Source of the DNA: an uncultured Propioniciclava sp.
Lineage (GTDB): Bacteria; Actinomycetota; Actinomycetes; Propionibacteriales; Propionibacteriaceae
DNA: 8,380 nucleotides
Assembly (NCBI GenBank): GCA_937872005.1
Contig: CALMPQ010000335.1
Location: 1 to 8,380, forward strand
Reading direction: 5' to 3'
The notes under the pieces were generated by a model. That model was not told the DNA's origin. It was given only the letters and a program-made list of their open reading frames with translations, and did not search any database. How positions within the stretch are numbered: the stretch's first letter is position 1; each line of letters starts with the position of its first letter. Shown here piece after piece: positions 1-6,508 of the stretch. The position numbers were made by a program, and so were the translations under genes.

Positions 1-1247
1 CCGGTTCGGCCCTTGACGCCCAGCACGGCGGCCACGGGGGTCAGCCCGGCGTCCACCGACTCCGTCTCGTCGGTCTCGACCGACTCGGACGCCGCCACCC
101 ACGCGTCCACGGCCCGCAGGGCGGCCGGGGCGTCGAGGTCGTTGCGGAGGGCGTCCCGGATCGTCTGCACCGTCTCCCCCGCCGGGAAGGCGGTGGGGTT
201 GTTGGCGACCGACCGCCACCGTGCCAGCCGCTCCTGGGCCCGGGTGAGGTCGGCGTCGGTGTACTCCCAGTCGTCGCGGTAGTGGTGGTCGAGCAGCACC
301 AGCCGGATCGCCATCGGGTCGACGCCGGCGGCGCGCAGCTTCGAGACGAGCACCAGGTTGCCCTTGGACTTGCTCATCTTCTCGCCCTCGTACCCGACCA
401 TGCCGCCGTGCACGTACGCGTGCGCGAACGGCTGGCCGGTCGCCGCGCGGCCTTGGCTGGCGCTCATCTCGTGGTGCGGGAAGACGAGGTCGGAGCCCCC
501 GCCCTGCACGTCGAACGCCTCGCCGAGGTAGGCCTGCGCGATCGCGGTGCACTCGATGTGCCAGCCCGGACGCCCCCGTCCCAGCGGCGAATCCCACGAC
601 GGTTCCCCCTCGCGGGCCAGGCGCCAGACGAGGCAGTCGAGGGCGTCCCGCTTGCCGGGGCGATCGGGGTCGCCGCCGCGCTCACCGAAGATGGCCAGGG
701 CCGCCTCGCGGTCGAGATGGGCGACCTCCCCGGCGTCGGGTGCCTCGCTCCACGCGAAGTACCAGTCGGGGTGCTCGGCGTCGTCGACCTGGTAGACGAG
801 CCCGGTCGGGATCAGCCGCTCGATCAGTGCGGTCACCAGCGGGATGGACTCGACGGCCCCGATGTAGTCCTGCGGCGGGATGACGCGCAGCGCCTCCATG
901 TCGGTGCGGAACAGCTCGGTCTGGTCCTCGGCCAGCGCCACCCAGTCGACCCCGGTGGCCTCAGCGCGCTCCAGCAGCGGGTCGTCGATGTCGGTGACGT
1001 TCTGGGTGTAGGCGACCTCGAGGCCGGCGTCCCGCCACGTGCGCACGAGCAGGTCGAACGCGACGTAGGTGTTGGCGTGGCCGAGATGCGTCGCGTCGTA
1101 GGGCGTGATGCCGCAGACGTACAGCCGGGCACCTTGCCCGTCTGCGCAGCCGACCTCCACCAGTTCCCCGGTGGCCGAGTCGAACACGCGCGGACGCCGT
1201 GGGTCGGGGTTCACACGGGGGACGTCAGGGAGCGGCCATGCCTTCAT
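1..1247 (-). CDS. mshC: Cysteine:GlcN-Ins ligase MshC (mycothiol biosynthesis), 3' end cut by window edge
   Basis: ATP-dependent cytosolic ligase that joins cysteine to 1-D-myo-inosityl-2-amino-2-deoxy-glucopyranoside, the penultimate step of mycothiol synthesis. It is a class I cysteinyl-tRNA synthetase relative without the tRNA-binding part. Seen in the translation: [16 protein letters not shown] near residues 42-57 (the HIGH-type ATP site and first zinc cysteine), [38 protein letters not shown] (second zinc cysteine), [13 protein letters not shown] (zinc histidine) and [15 protein letters not shown] (KMSKS loop) near residue 290. The order and the inosityl-sugar-specific segments match MshC rather than CysS. 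About 415 codons are visible and the family is about 410-415 residues, so only the last few residues are missing. The start ATG ([10 protein letters not shown]) aligns with known MshC N-termini and has a TANNNT box exactly 7 bases upstream, which suggests a leaderless mRNA. It diverges from uppP. Confidence 0.95.
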   Translation of the reverse strand, partial: MKAWPLPDVPRVNPDPRRPRVFDSATGELVEVGCADGQGARLYVCGITPYDATHLGHANTYVAFDLLVRTWRDAGLEVAYTQNVTDIDDPLLERAEATGVDWVALAEDQTELFRTDMEALRVIPPQDYIGAVESIPLVTALIERLIPTGLVYQVDDAEHPDWYFAWSEAPDAGEVAHLDREAALAIFGERGGDPDRPGKRDALDCLVWRLAREGEPSWDSPLGRGRPGWHIECTAIAQAYLGEAFDVQGGGSDLVFPHHEMSASQGRAATGQPFAHAYVHGGMVGYEGEKMSKSKGNLVLVSKLRAAGVDPMAIRLVLLDHHYRDDWEYTDADLTRAQERLARWRSVANNPTAFPAGETVQTIRDALRNDLDAPAALRAVDAWVAASESVETDETESVDAGLTPVAAVLGVKGRT

Positions 1248-1254
1248 GGCGCTC

Positions 1255-1260
1255 AGCCTA
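1255..1260 (-). promoter_or_regulatory. Candidate -10 box (TAGGCT) of a leaderless mshC transcript
   Basis: Read on the minus strand, TAGGCT is followed by exactly 7 bases and then the mshC ATG. In actinobacteria a TANNNT -10 at this distance places transcription start on the A of the ATG. There is no purine-rich ribosome binding site in the 12 bases before the ATG, which fits. No clear -35 is seen. Confidence 0.5.
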
Positions 1261-1333
1261 ACGGGGCGTCCGACCGGTACGCTGGGGCGGCCGCAGGCGC
1301 CGAGACGACGGCGCCCAGGACGAGGGAGAACAG

Positions 1334-2176
1334 ATGTTGGAGTGGTGGCAATCGGTGATCCTCGGGATCGTCGAGGGCTTGACGGAGTTCCTCCCGATCA
1401 GCTCGACCGGGCACCTGACGGTGGCCGAAAAGCTGATGGGCCTCCAGATCAACGATCCGTCGGTGACCGCCTACACGGCGATCATCCAGGTCGGCGCCAT
1501 GCTCGCCTCCATCGTCTACTTCTGGTCCGACATCGTCCGCATCGCCGGGGCCTGGTTCGCCGGGGTCGCCAACAAGGAGCGCCGCGGGCCCGACTACCAG
1601 CTCGGCTGGGCCGTCATCGTGGGCTTCGCCGTCACCGCCGTCGTCGCGCTGGCGCTGAAGGACCTCATCGAGGGCCCCCTGCGCAGCCTGTGGTTCGTGG
1701 TCGGCGGCCTGATCCTGTGGAGCATCCCCATGTTCATCGGCGACCGGGTCGGCAAGCAGAACCGCGGCGAGGACTCCATCACCTGGAAGGACGGCCTGAT
1801 CCTCGGCCTCATCCAGTGCCTGTCGCTCGTGCCGGGCGTGAGCCGCTCGGGCGCGACCATCACCGGTGGCCTGTTCCTGGGCATCGACCGCGTGACGGCG
1901 ACCCGCATGTCCTTCTTCCTGGGCATCCCGACGCTGGTGGCTGCGGGCACGTACCAAGCCGTGTCGTCGGCGTCCGACATCTCCGCTCCGGGCGGCGTGG
2001 GCTGGGTGGCGACGATCATCGGCATCATCGTCTCGTTCGTGGTCGCGTACGCCTCGATCGCGTGGCTGCTCAAGTTCGTGTCGACCAACGACTTCACCGC
2101 GTTCGTGATCTACCGCGTGGTGGTGGGCCTCGTCATCGGCGGGTTGCTGCTCGGCAACGTCATCTCGCCGGTCTAG
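1334..2176 (+). CDS. uppP: Undecaprenyl-diphosphatase UppP (BacA family)
   Basis: Integral membrane phosphatase that converts undecaprenyl diphosphate to the monophosphate, recycling the lipid carrier for peptidoglycan and other wall polymers; overexpression of the family gives bacitracin resistance. The 280 residues are full length for the family. Both signature regions are intact: the [14 protein letters not shown] block at residues 14-27 (the ExxxE glutamates E14 and E18, and H27) and PGVSRSGAT at 167-175 with the catalytic arginine R171. Hydrophobic segments lie near residues 46-64, 91-108, 118-136, 155-165, 193-208, 224-248 and 257-275. The ATG is preceded by a good Shine-Dalgarno run, AGGGAGAA at 1323-1330, unlike the other genes nearby. 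A weak TACGCT box at 1278-1283 could be its -10, giving a leader of about 45 bases. It diverges from mshC with an 86-bp gap; mshC and uppP are also fairly close in mycobacteria. Confidence 0.96.
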   Translation: MLEWWQSVILGIVEGLTEFLPISSTGHLTVAEKLMGLQINDPSVTAYTAIIQVGAMLASIVYFWSDIVRIAGAWFAGVANKERRGPDYQLGWAVIVGFAVTAVVALALKDLIEGPLRSLWFVVGGLILWSIPMFIGDRVGKQNRGEDSITWKDGLILGLIQCLSLVPGVSRSGATITGGLFLGIDRVTATRMSFFLGIPTLVAAGTYQAVSSASDISAPGGVGWVATIIGIIVSFVVAYASIAWLLKFVSTNDFTAFVIYRVVVGLVIGGLLLGNVISPV

Positions 2177-2177
2177 C

Positions 2178-2183
2178 TAGGGT
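2178..2183 (+). promoter_or_regulatory. Candidate -10 box (TAGGGT) giving a leaderless aldo/keto reductase transcript
   Basis: TAGGGT lies exactly 7 bases before the ATG at 2191, the leaderless spacing also seen at mshC and the DUF1345 gene. It sits just after the uppP stop codon (2174-2176). The same bases include GGGTGG, which could act as a weak ribosome binding site on a uppP read-through transcript, so the box may be coincidental. Confidence 0.35.
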
Positions 2184-2190
2184 GGCCGGC

Positions 2191-3153
2191 ATGGAACGGC
2201 GCAACGTCGGCAGCAGCGGCCTGAGCGTCGGACGCCTCGGGCTCGGCACCATGACGTGGGGCCGCGACACGCGCCTCGACGACGCCCGGGCCCTGCTGCG
2301 CGCCTTCGTGGACGTCGGCGGTGACCTGGTGGACACCGCCCCCGCCTACTCGCGCGGTGCCGCCGAGACGATGATCGGGAAGCTCCTCCGTTCGGACGTG
2401 CACCGCGACGACGTGGTGATCGCGACCAAGGCCGGCTTCTCGTTCCGCGACGGGGTGCGGGTGGTCGACACCTCGCGGCGGGTGCTGCTCGACGATCTGC
2501 ACGACTCCCTGCGCCGGCTCGGCACCGACCACGTCGACGTGTGGCAGGTGCATGCCTGGGGCACGGCCCCGCTCGAGGAGACCCTCGCGGCGCTCGACCA
2601 CGCGGTGACCACCGGGGTCGTCCGCTACGCGGGCGTCTCGAACTTCGTCGGCTGGCAGACCGCCGCGGCGGCCACGTGGCAGTCGGCCTTCCCGGGTCGG
2701 GCCCACCTGGTCAGCAACCAGGTCGAGTACTCGCTGCTCGCCCGTCGCGCCGAGGTGGAGGTGCTCCCGGCGCTGCGGCACTTCGAGATGGGCTTCTTCC
2801 CCTGGTCGCCCATGGGGCGCGGGGTGCTCACCGGCAAGTACCGCAGCGGGGTGCCGCGCGACTCACGGGCGGCGTCCGCGCACTTCGGGTGGTACGTCGA
2901 GCCCTACCTCGAATCCCGGTCGCGTGCCGTGGTGGAGGCGGTCGCCAAGGCCGCCGACGGGCTCGGGGTGACACCACTGCAGGTCGCTTGGCTGTGGGTG
3001 CGCGATGCCCCCGGCGTCACCGCCCCCCTGCTCGGTGCCCGGACGGCCGCCCAGTTGGCCCCTTACGTGGAGGCCGAGTCCATGACCCTGCCCCCCGAGA
3101 TCGCCGCCGCGCTCGACGACGTGTCGGGCGGCCCGAACGAGGCGCGTCCCTGA
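2191..3153 (+). CDS. Aldo/keto reductase
   Basis: Predicted cytosolic NADPH-dependent oxidoreductase of 320 residues with the (alpha/beta)8-barrel AKR fold. The N-terminus RRNVGSSGLSVGRLGLGTMTWG is typical. The full catalytic tetrad is present: D48 (LVDTAPAY), Y53, K80 (IATKAGF) and H121 (WQVHAWG). Later family blocks follow: YAGVSNF, SNQVEYSLL, FFPWSPMGRGVLTGKY and a C-terminal cofactor-binding segment TAPLLGARTAAQL near 270-285. The substrate cannot be read from sequence; close relatives are annotated only as general aldo/keto reductases. The start is set at the ATG because the protein begins there like its family; an in-frame GTG three codons earlier (2182) is the only near alternative, and the longer open frame upstream is read-through opposite or inside other genes. 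It lies 14 bp after uppP, so it may share that transcript as well as using its own promoter. Confidence 0.93.
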   Translation: MERRNVGSSGLSVGRLGLGTMTWGRDTRLDDARALLRAFVDVGGDLVDTAPAYSRGAAETMIGKLLRSDVHRDDVVIATKAGFSFRDGVRVVDTSRRVLLDDLHDSLRRLGTDHVDVWQVHAWGTAPLEETLAALDHAVTTGVVRYAGVSNFVGWQTAAAATWQSAFPGRAHLVSNQVEYSLLARRAEVEVLPALRHFEMGFFPWSPMGRGVLTGKYRSGVPRDSRAASAHFGWYVEPYLESRSRAVVEAVAKAADGLGVTPLQVAWLWVRDAPGVTAPLLGARTAAQLAPYVEAESMTLPPEIAAALDDVSGGPNEARP

Positions 3154-3162
3154 GCGTCGGGG

Positions 3163-4374
3163 TCAGGCGTCACGTCGAGCCAGGACGTAGAGGCGGTCGA
3201 ACTGCTCGGTGCCGTGGGGTGGGCGCAACGCGCCTCGCGTGTAGGACTCCAGGACGGTCAGTCCCGCCGACTCGGCGGCCGCCACGACGTGCCGCCGGTC
3301 GTGCAGGACGACGTCCAGGTCGACGGGATGCCCGAGCCACTCGTCCGCGTGAACGACCCCCTCCCCCGCGTGGAGTGCCACGAGCACCCAGCCGCCCACC
3401 CGGACCGTGCGGGCGAGGGCGGCCAGGGCGTCCGGTAGCTCTGAGGCCGCGAGGTGGATGAGCGAGTACCAGGCGACGACGACGCCCCAGGCCTCGGCCG
3501 TGCGCGGCCGCATCAGCTGGGCGAGGCTCGCCTGCTGCACCTCCAGTTCGGGGTGGGCGGCGCGCGCGGCAGCGACCATGGCCGGGGACGGGTCGAAGGC
3601 CACTACCTCGGCGCCGGCATCGACCAAGCGGGCCGCAACGTGGCCGGGGCCGCAACCCAGGTCGGCGACCGGGAAGTCCTCCGCCAGGCCGGGCACCTCG
3701 TCGAGCAGCCACGCCTCGAAGGGGTGCCGCACCTCCGAGCTCGGGTCGCCCGCGTAGGTCGCAGCGATCGTGTCGTAGGCGGCGATCACTTTCGCGTCGC
3801 GCGCCTGGGGGCCTTCGGCGAGCACCGACTCGCGGTCAACAAGGGCGGCCGGGGCGGCCTCGGCGGTCGGGACGGGCCCGAGGAGGTGGACCCAGCGGCG
3901 GTCCTTCTCGCCGGGACGCCGGTCGAGCTCGCGCACGAGCGGGGGCTCGGCCGTGGCCAGGCTGCGCAGGGCGGCCTCGGCGGCGTCCTTGTCGGAGAAG
4001 GGGTGGAGGCGTTCGGTGCGGGTGCGCAGCTCGCCGGCGGTCTGCTCGCCGCGGAGGAGCAGCACGGTGAGGAGGGCCACGGCCTCGTCGTCGAGGCCCA
4101 GGTGCTCTTCGAGCAGTTGGTGGTACTTCAGCACCCGCGAGCCCTTGCCGGCCCACACGACCCGGAGCAGCCCGCGCTGCTTGAGGTCGCGGCAGCGCTC
4201 CTCGAGCGTGGCGTCGTCGTGGTGGGTGACCGGCTCCCGACTGGTCGTCTGGTTGCACGCCGACTTCAGTGCGTTCAGCGACAAGGGGTAGGACGCCGGG
4301 ACCGTGCGTTGCTTCTCCAACAGGGCCCCCAGGATGCGCTGGTCGAGGGCGTCGAGGACGGGCAGGTCGGCCAT
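3163..4374 (-). CDS. DUF480 (YceH-like) protein fused to a SAM-dependent methyltransferase
   Basis: A 403-residue protein with two parts. Residues 1 to about 170 match the DUF480/YceH family, two winged-helix-like units: LDQRILGALLEKQRTVPASYPLSLNALKSACNQ with SREPV (10-48), then a second unit around LLTVLLLRGEQTAGELRTRTERLHPF (101-126) ending in WVHLLGP. Residues about 195-400 form a class I methyltransferase: motif I VADLGCGPGHVAARL (236-250), the acidic ribose-binding segment VVAFDPSPAMVAAARAAHP (257-275), the motif IV region GVVVAWYSLIHL (297-308) and VRVGGWVLVALH (325-335). E. coli YceH is only the first part. Substrate and role are unknown; a cytosolic nucleic-acid or small-molecule methylase are both open. 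The ATG at 4374 is chosen because the DUF480 homology starts there and a TACCAT box lies 6 bases upstream; the open frame continues 141 codons further, but that stretch is antisense to the DUF1345 gene. It converges with the aldo/keto reductase, 9 bp apart. Confidence 0.85.
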   Translation of the reverse strand: MADLPVLDALDQRILGALLEKQRTVPASYPLSLNALKSACNQTTSREPVTHHDDATLEERCRDLKQRGLLRVVWAGKGSRVLKYHQLLEEHLGLDDEAVALLTVLLLRGEQTAGELRTRTERLHPFSDKDAAEAALRSLATAEPPLVRELDRRPGEKDRRWVHLLGPVPTAEAAPAALVDRESVLAEGPQARDAKVIAAYDTIAATYAGDPSSEVRHPFEAWLLDEVPGLAEDFPVADLGCGPGHVAARLVDAGAEVVAFDPSPAMVAAARAAHPELEVQQASLAQLMRPRTAEAWGVVVAWYSLIHLAASELPDALAALARTVRVGGWVLVALHAGEGVVHADEWLGHPVDLDVVLHDRRHVVAAAESAGLTVLESYTRGALRPPHGTEQFDRLYVLARRDA

Positions 4375-4380
4375 GGCTGA

Positions 4381-4386
4381 ATGGTA
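4381..4386 (-). promoter_or_regulatory. Candidate -10 box (TACCAT) of a leaderless DUF480-methyltransferase transcript
   Basis: On the minus strand TACCAT is followed by 6 bases and then the ATG at 4374. No ribosome binding site is seen between them. It lies in the 46-bp region shared with the divergent DUF1345 gene, so the two promoters overlap almost back to back. Confidence 0.45.
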
Positions 4387-4407
4387 GGGCCCTGCCCGGG
4401 CCGGGAG

Positions 4408-4413
4408 TAGATT
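4408..4413 (+). promoter_or_regulatory. Candidate -10 box (TAGATT) of a leaderless DUF1345 transcript
   Basis: TAGATT is followed by exactly 7 bases and the ATG at 4421. It is the best TANNNT match among the leaderless candidates here. The preceding bases CCGGGAG are too far from the ATG (about 13 bases) to be an ordinary ribosome binding site. Confidence 0.5.
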
Positions 4414-4420
4414 CGCGACC

Positions 4421-5053
4421 ATGGAGAAGCCAAGCGGGTTCGTCCGTCCCGTGCCCGCGCTGGTGCGCGTGGTCCTGGCGTTGGCGCTCGGTCTGGCCGT
4501 CGGTCTGGTGGCGCCACCGCCGGTGGGCTGGATGTGGGGGTGGACGGCGGGCGCGCTGCTGTTCGTCGTCTGGTCGCTCGCCGCCGTGTGGCGCATGGAC
4601 CCCGCACAGACGCTCGACCACGCAGGTGAGGAGGAACCCGGCCGGGCCGCCCTGGACGCCGCCCTGATCCTGGCCAGCGTCGCGAGCATCGGCGGGGTCG
4701 GTGCCCTGCTGGTCTCGGCCCACGGCGGCCCCGACGCCTGGGTCGAGGCGGCGGCCGGCGTGGCGGGCGTCACGGCCTCGTGGCTGCTCGTGCACACGCT
4801 GTTCGCGTTGCGCTACGCGCGCCTCTACGCCGCTGAGGGCGGCGCCCCGATCGACTTCGGCGACGACGACCCCGACTACCACGACTTCTTCTACCTGGCC
4901 TTCACGCTCGGCATGACCTACCAGGTCTCGGACACGACCTTGAAGAAGCGGTCCTTCCGGCGGGCGGCGCTGCGCCACGCGCTGCTGTCCTATCTGCTCG
5001 GGGCCGTCATCGTGGCCTCGACGGTCAACCTGCTCGTGCAACTTGCAGGCTGA
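4421..5053 (+). CDS. DUF1345 family integral membrane protein
   Basis: A 210-residue membrane protein of the DUF1345 (COG4291) family, function unknown. Hydrophobic segments lie near residues 13-31, 36-57, 78-100, 104-125, 150-165 and 183-207. The family signature is clear: WLLVHTLFALRYARLYAAE (about 122-140), then a GGAPIDFGDDDPDYHDFFYLAFTLGM acidic-aromatic block, then TYQVSDTTLKKRSFRRAALRHALLSYLLGAVIVASTVNLL to the end. Length is typical of the family. The start ATG has a leaderless-type -10 box 7 bases upstream. It is divergent from the DUF480-methyltransferase gene and convergent with the CHR transporter, so it is probably transcribed alone. The 117 bp after it (5054-5170) show no convincing gene or T-tailed terminator hairpin. 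Confidence 0.9.
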   Translation: MEKPSGFVRPVPALVRVVLALALGLAVGLVAPPPVGWMWGWTAGALLFVVWSLAAVWRMDPAQTLDHAGEEEPGRAALDAALILASVASIGGVGALLVSAHGGPDAWVEAAAGVAGVTASWLLVHTLFALRYARLYAAEGGAPIDFGDDDPDYHDFFYLAFTLGMTYQVSDTTLKKRSFRRAALRHALLSYLLGAVIVASTVNLLVQLAG

Positions 5054-5170
5054 GGTGTGTGAGCTGGGCTCGCGCGGGTGATGATGCCGCTGTGGCTGCC
5101 GCCCGAACGGATGGTCGTCATGGGTGGGGCACTGGAGGTGTGACCAGCGGCACGGGCCAACTCAGGGGCG

Positions 5171-6508
5171 TCAGCCCGCCACCGCCAGCAGCACGACGAG
5201 GGAGGTCAGGCCCGCCCCGGCGAGCAGGGCCAGGTCGTGCAGCCGGAAGCGATGCTGGGCCCACCACATCACGCCGACCCCGATGAGGGACGCCCACGCC
5301 ACCGGGCTCGGCGCCACCCCGCCCCGCTCCGCGATCTCGGCGTTGGCCAGCAACATCGACACCGAGGTGGTCAGCAACAACCCACAGATCACCGGCAGGA
5401 TGAACCGCCCCAGGTTGACCATGAACGCCGACCGGGCCACCTTGCCCCACGCGGTGATCACCGCGATCGCGACCGCACAACAGGCACCGATCGCCATCGC
5501 GAAGGCACACACCGCGAACCCCAGCCCCAGCAGGGGCCCACCCAGCTCGAACCCGAACGCGTACCCGATTCCCGAGGCCACCTTGACCAGGATCGGCCCC
5601 GGCAGGGCGTTCGCCACCGGCACGATCTGCCCGTAGAACAACCCCGACGGCACCAACCCCGACGCCACGAAGAAACCGTCCGCCACCCCGACATAGGCCT
5701 CACCACCGCCGAACGACGTCACCGTCGAGAACGCGACGAGACCCATCAGCTCGCCACCCACCGGGCCGGCCAGCACGAGGGCCAGCACCAGGGCCGCCGA
5801 GCACATCGCCAGGTGCAGCACCACCGCGAGGATCTTGGGGCCGACCGTCGGCAGGGGCACCGCAATGCTCGGGTCCACCTCCACCAGCGCCGTTCGCCGC
5901 GGCAGCAACGAGTAGAGGCCGATCACGACCAGCGCCGCGACGATCAGGCCCACGGCCGACAACGGCGGCACCTCCACCACCCACGCCTGCCCGAACAACA
6001 GTCCCACGAGCGCGACCAGCCCGTTCGTGCCGGTGGCCAGCCAGGCCACGAGCATGATCCCCACGTAGACCCCGGTCCTCGGGCCGCCGCCGCGCATGAC
6101 CTTCGTGATGTAGTGCGCCAACAACACGATGATGAACGCCGTGATGCCCACCGCCGTGAACTCCACCACGCGGATGCCCGCAGGCCCCAACAGGTTGAAC
6201 GCCGCCACCAGCGCGACGGTGGCCACCGACCCCGGGAGCGCGACGGCGATCGCCGCCAGCAGCCCCGCCCAGGCGCTCCGGGACCGCCCACCCGCGAACG
6301 CGGCCAGCTTCACCGGCAACGCGCCCGGGGTGATGTTCGCCACGACCGTGTGCAGGGTGAACACCGGCTCCCCGAAGAAGCCCCGGTGGTGGACCAGCTC
6401 CTTCTCCATCACCGGGATCAACGCGCTCCCCCCACCGAACCCGATCGTGCCGACCTTCAGCATGGAGACCAGCAGGGCACCGAGCGGCGCCCGCTCAGGG
6501 GTGCTCAA
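5171..6508 (-). CDS. chrA: CHR-family transporter (chromate/sulfate type), two-domain
   Basis: Integral membrane protein of 445 residues, the long two-domain form of the chromate ion transporter family. The two homologous halves each carry the signature: VGTIGFGGGSALIPVMEKELV (19-39) with ITPGALPVKLAAFAG (59-73), and TSFGGGEAYVGV (264-275) with ALPGPILVKVASGIGY (301-316). About ten hydrophobic segments alternate with short loops. The first half has PGA where the family usually has PGP. Known members export chromate, a sulfate analogue, by the proton motive force or in exchange for sulfate. The start is TTG at 6508, inside the end of the sulfatase gene (14-base overlap), so translation is probably coupled; an internal ATG at 6463 (M16) would lose part of the first segment's lead-in. 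No obvious Shine-Dalgarno precedes the TTG. The symbol reflects family only. Context suggests sulfate, not chromate, as the natural cargo; this is inference. Confidence 0.88.
   Translation of the reverse strand: MSTPERAPLGALLVSMLKVGTIGFGGGSALIPVMEKELVHHRGFFGEPVFTLHTVVANITPGALPVKLAAFAGGRSRSAWAGLLAAIAVALPGSVATVALVAAFNLLGPAGIRVVEFTAVGITAFIIVLLAHYITKVMRGGGPRTGVYVGIMLVAWLATGTNGLVALVGLLFGQAWVVEVPPLSAVGLIVAALVVIGLYSLLPRRTALVEVDPSIAVPLPTVGPKILAVVLHLAMCSAALVLALVLAGPVGGELMGLVAFSTVTSFGGGEAYVGVADGFFVASGLVPSGLFYGQIVPVANALPGPILVKVASGIGYAFGFELGGPLLGLGFAVCAFAMAIGACCAVAIAVITAWGKVARSAFMVNLGRFILPVICGLLLTTSVSMLLANAEIAERGGVAPSPVAWASLIGVGVMWWAQHRFRLHDLALLAGAGLTSLVVLLAVAG

Noticed and set aside
282..1358. A 358-codon plus-strand open frame opposite mshC
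   Set aside because: It is antisense to a clearly recognised mshC and its protein is a low-complexity Arg/Gly/Val/Asp-rich string typical of GC-rich shadow frames.
1105..2190. Long N-terminal extension of the aldo/keto reductase frame
   Set aside because: The extension is the out-of-frame reading of uppP, Arg- and His-rich, and the reductase homology begins exactly at the ATG at 2191.
4375..4797. 141-codon N-terminal extension of the DUF480-methyltransferase frame
   Set aside because: It is antisense to the DUF1345 gene and Ala/Thr/Arg-rich; the DUF480 family N-terminus starts at the ATG at 4374.
5054..5170. Possible terminator or small gene between the DUF1345 gene and the CHR transporter
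   Set aside because: Only 4-5 bp imperfect stems without T-runs are visible, and the short open frames here continue as antisense of the transporter.
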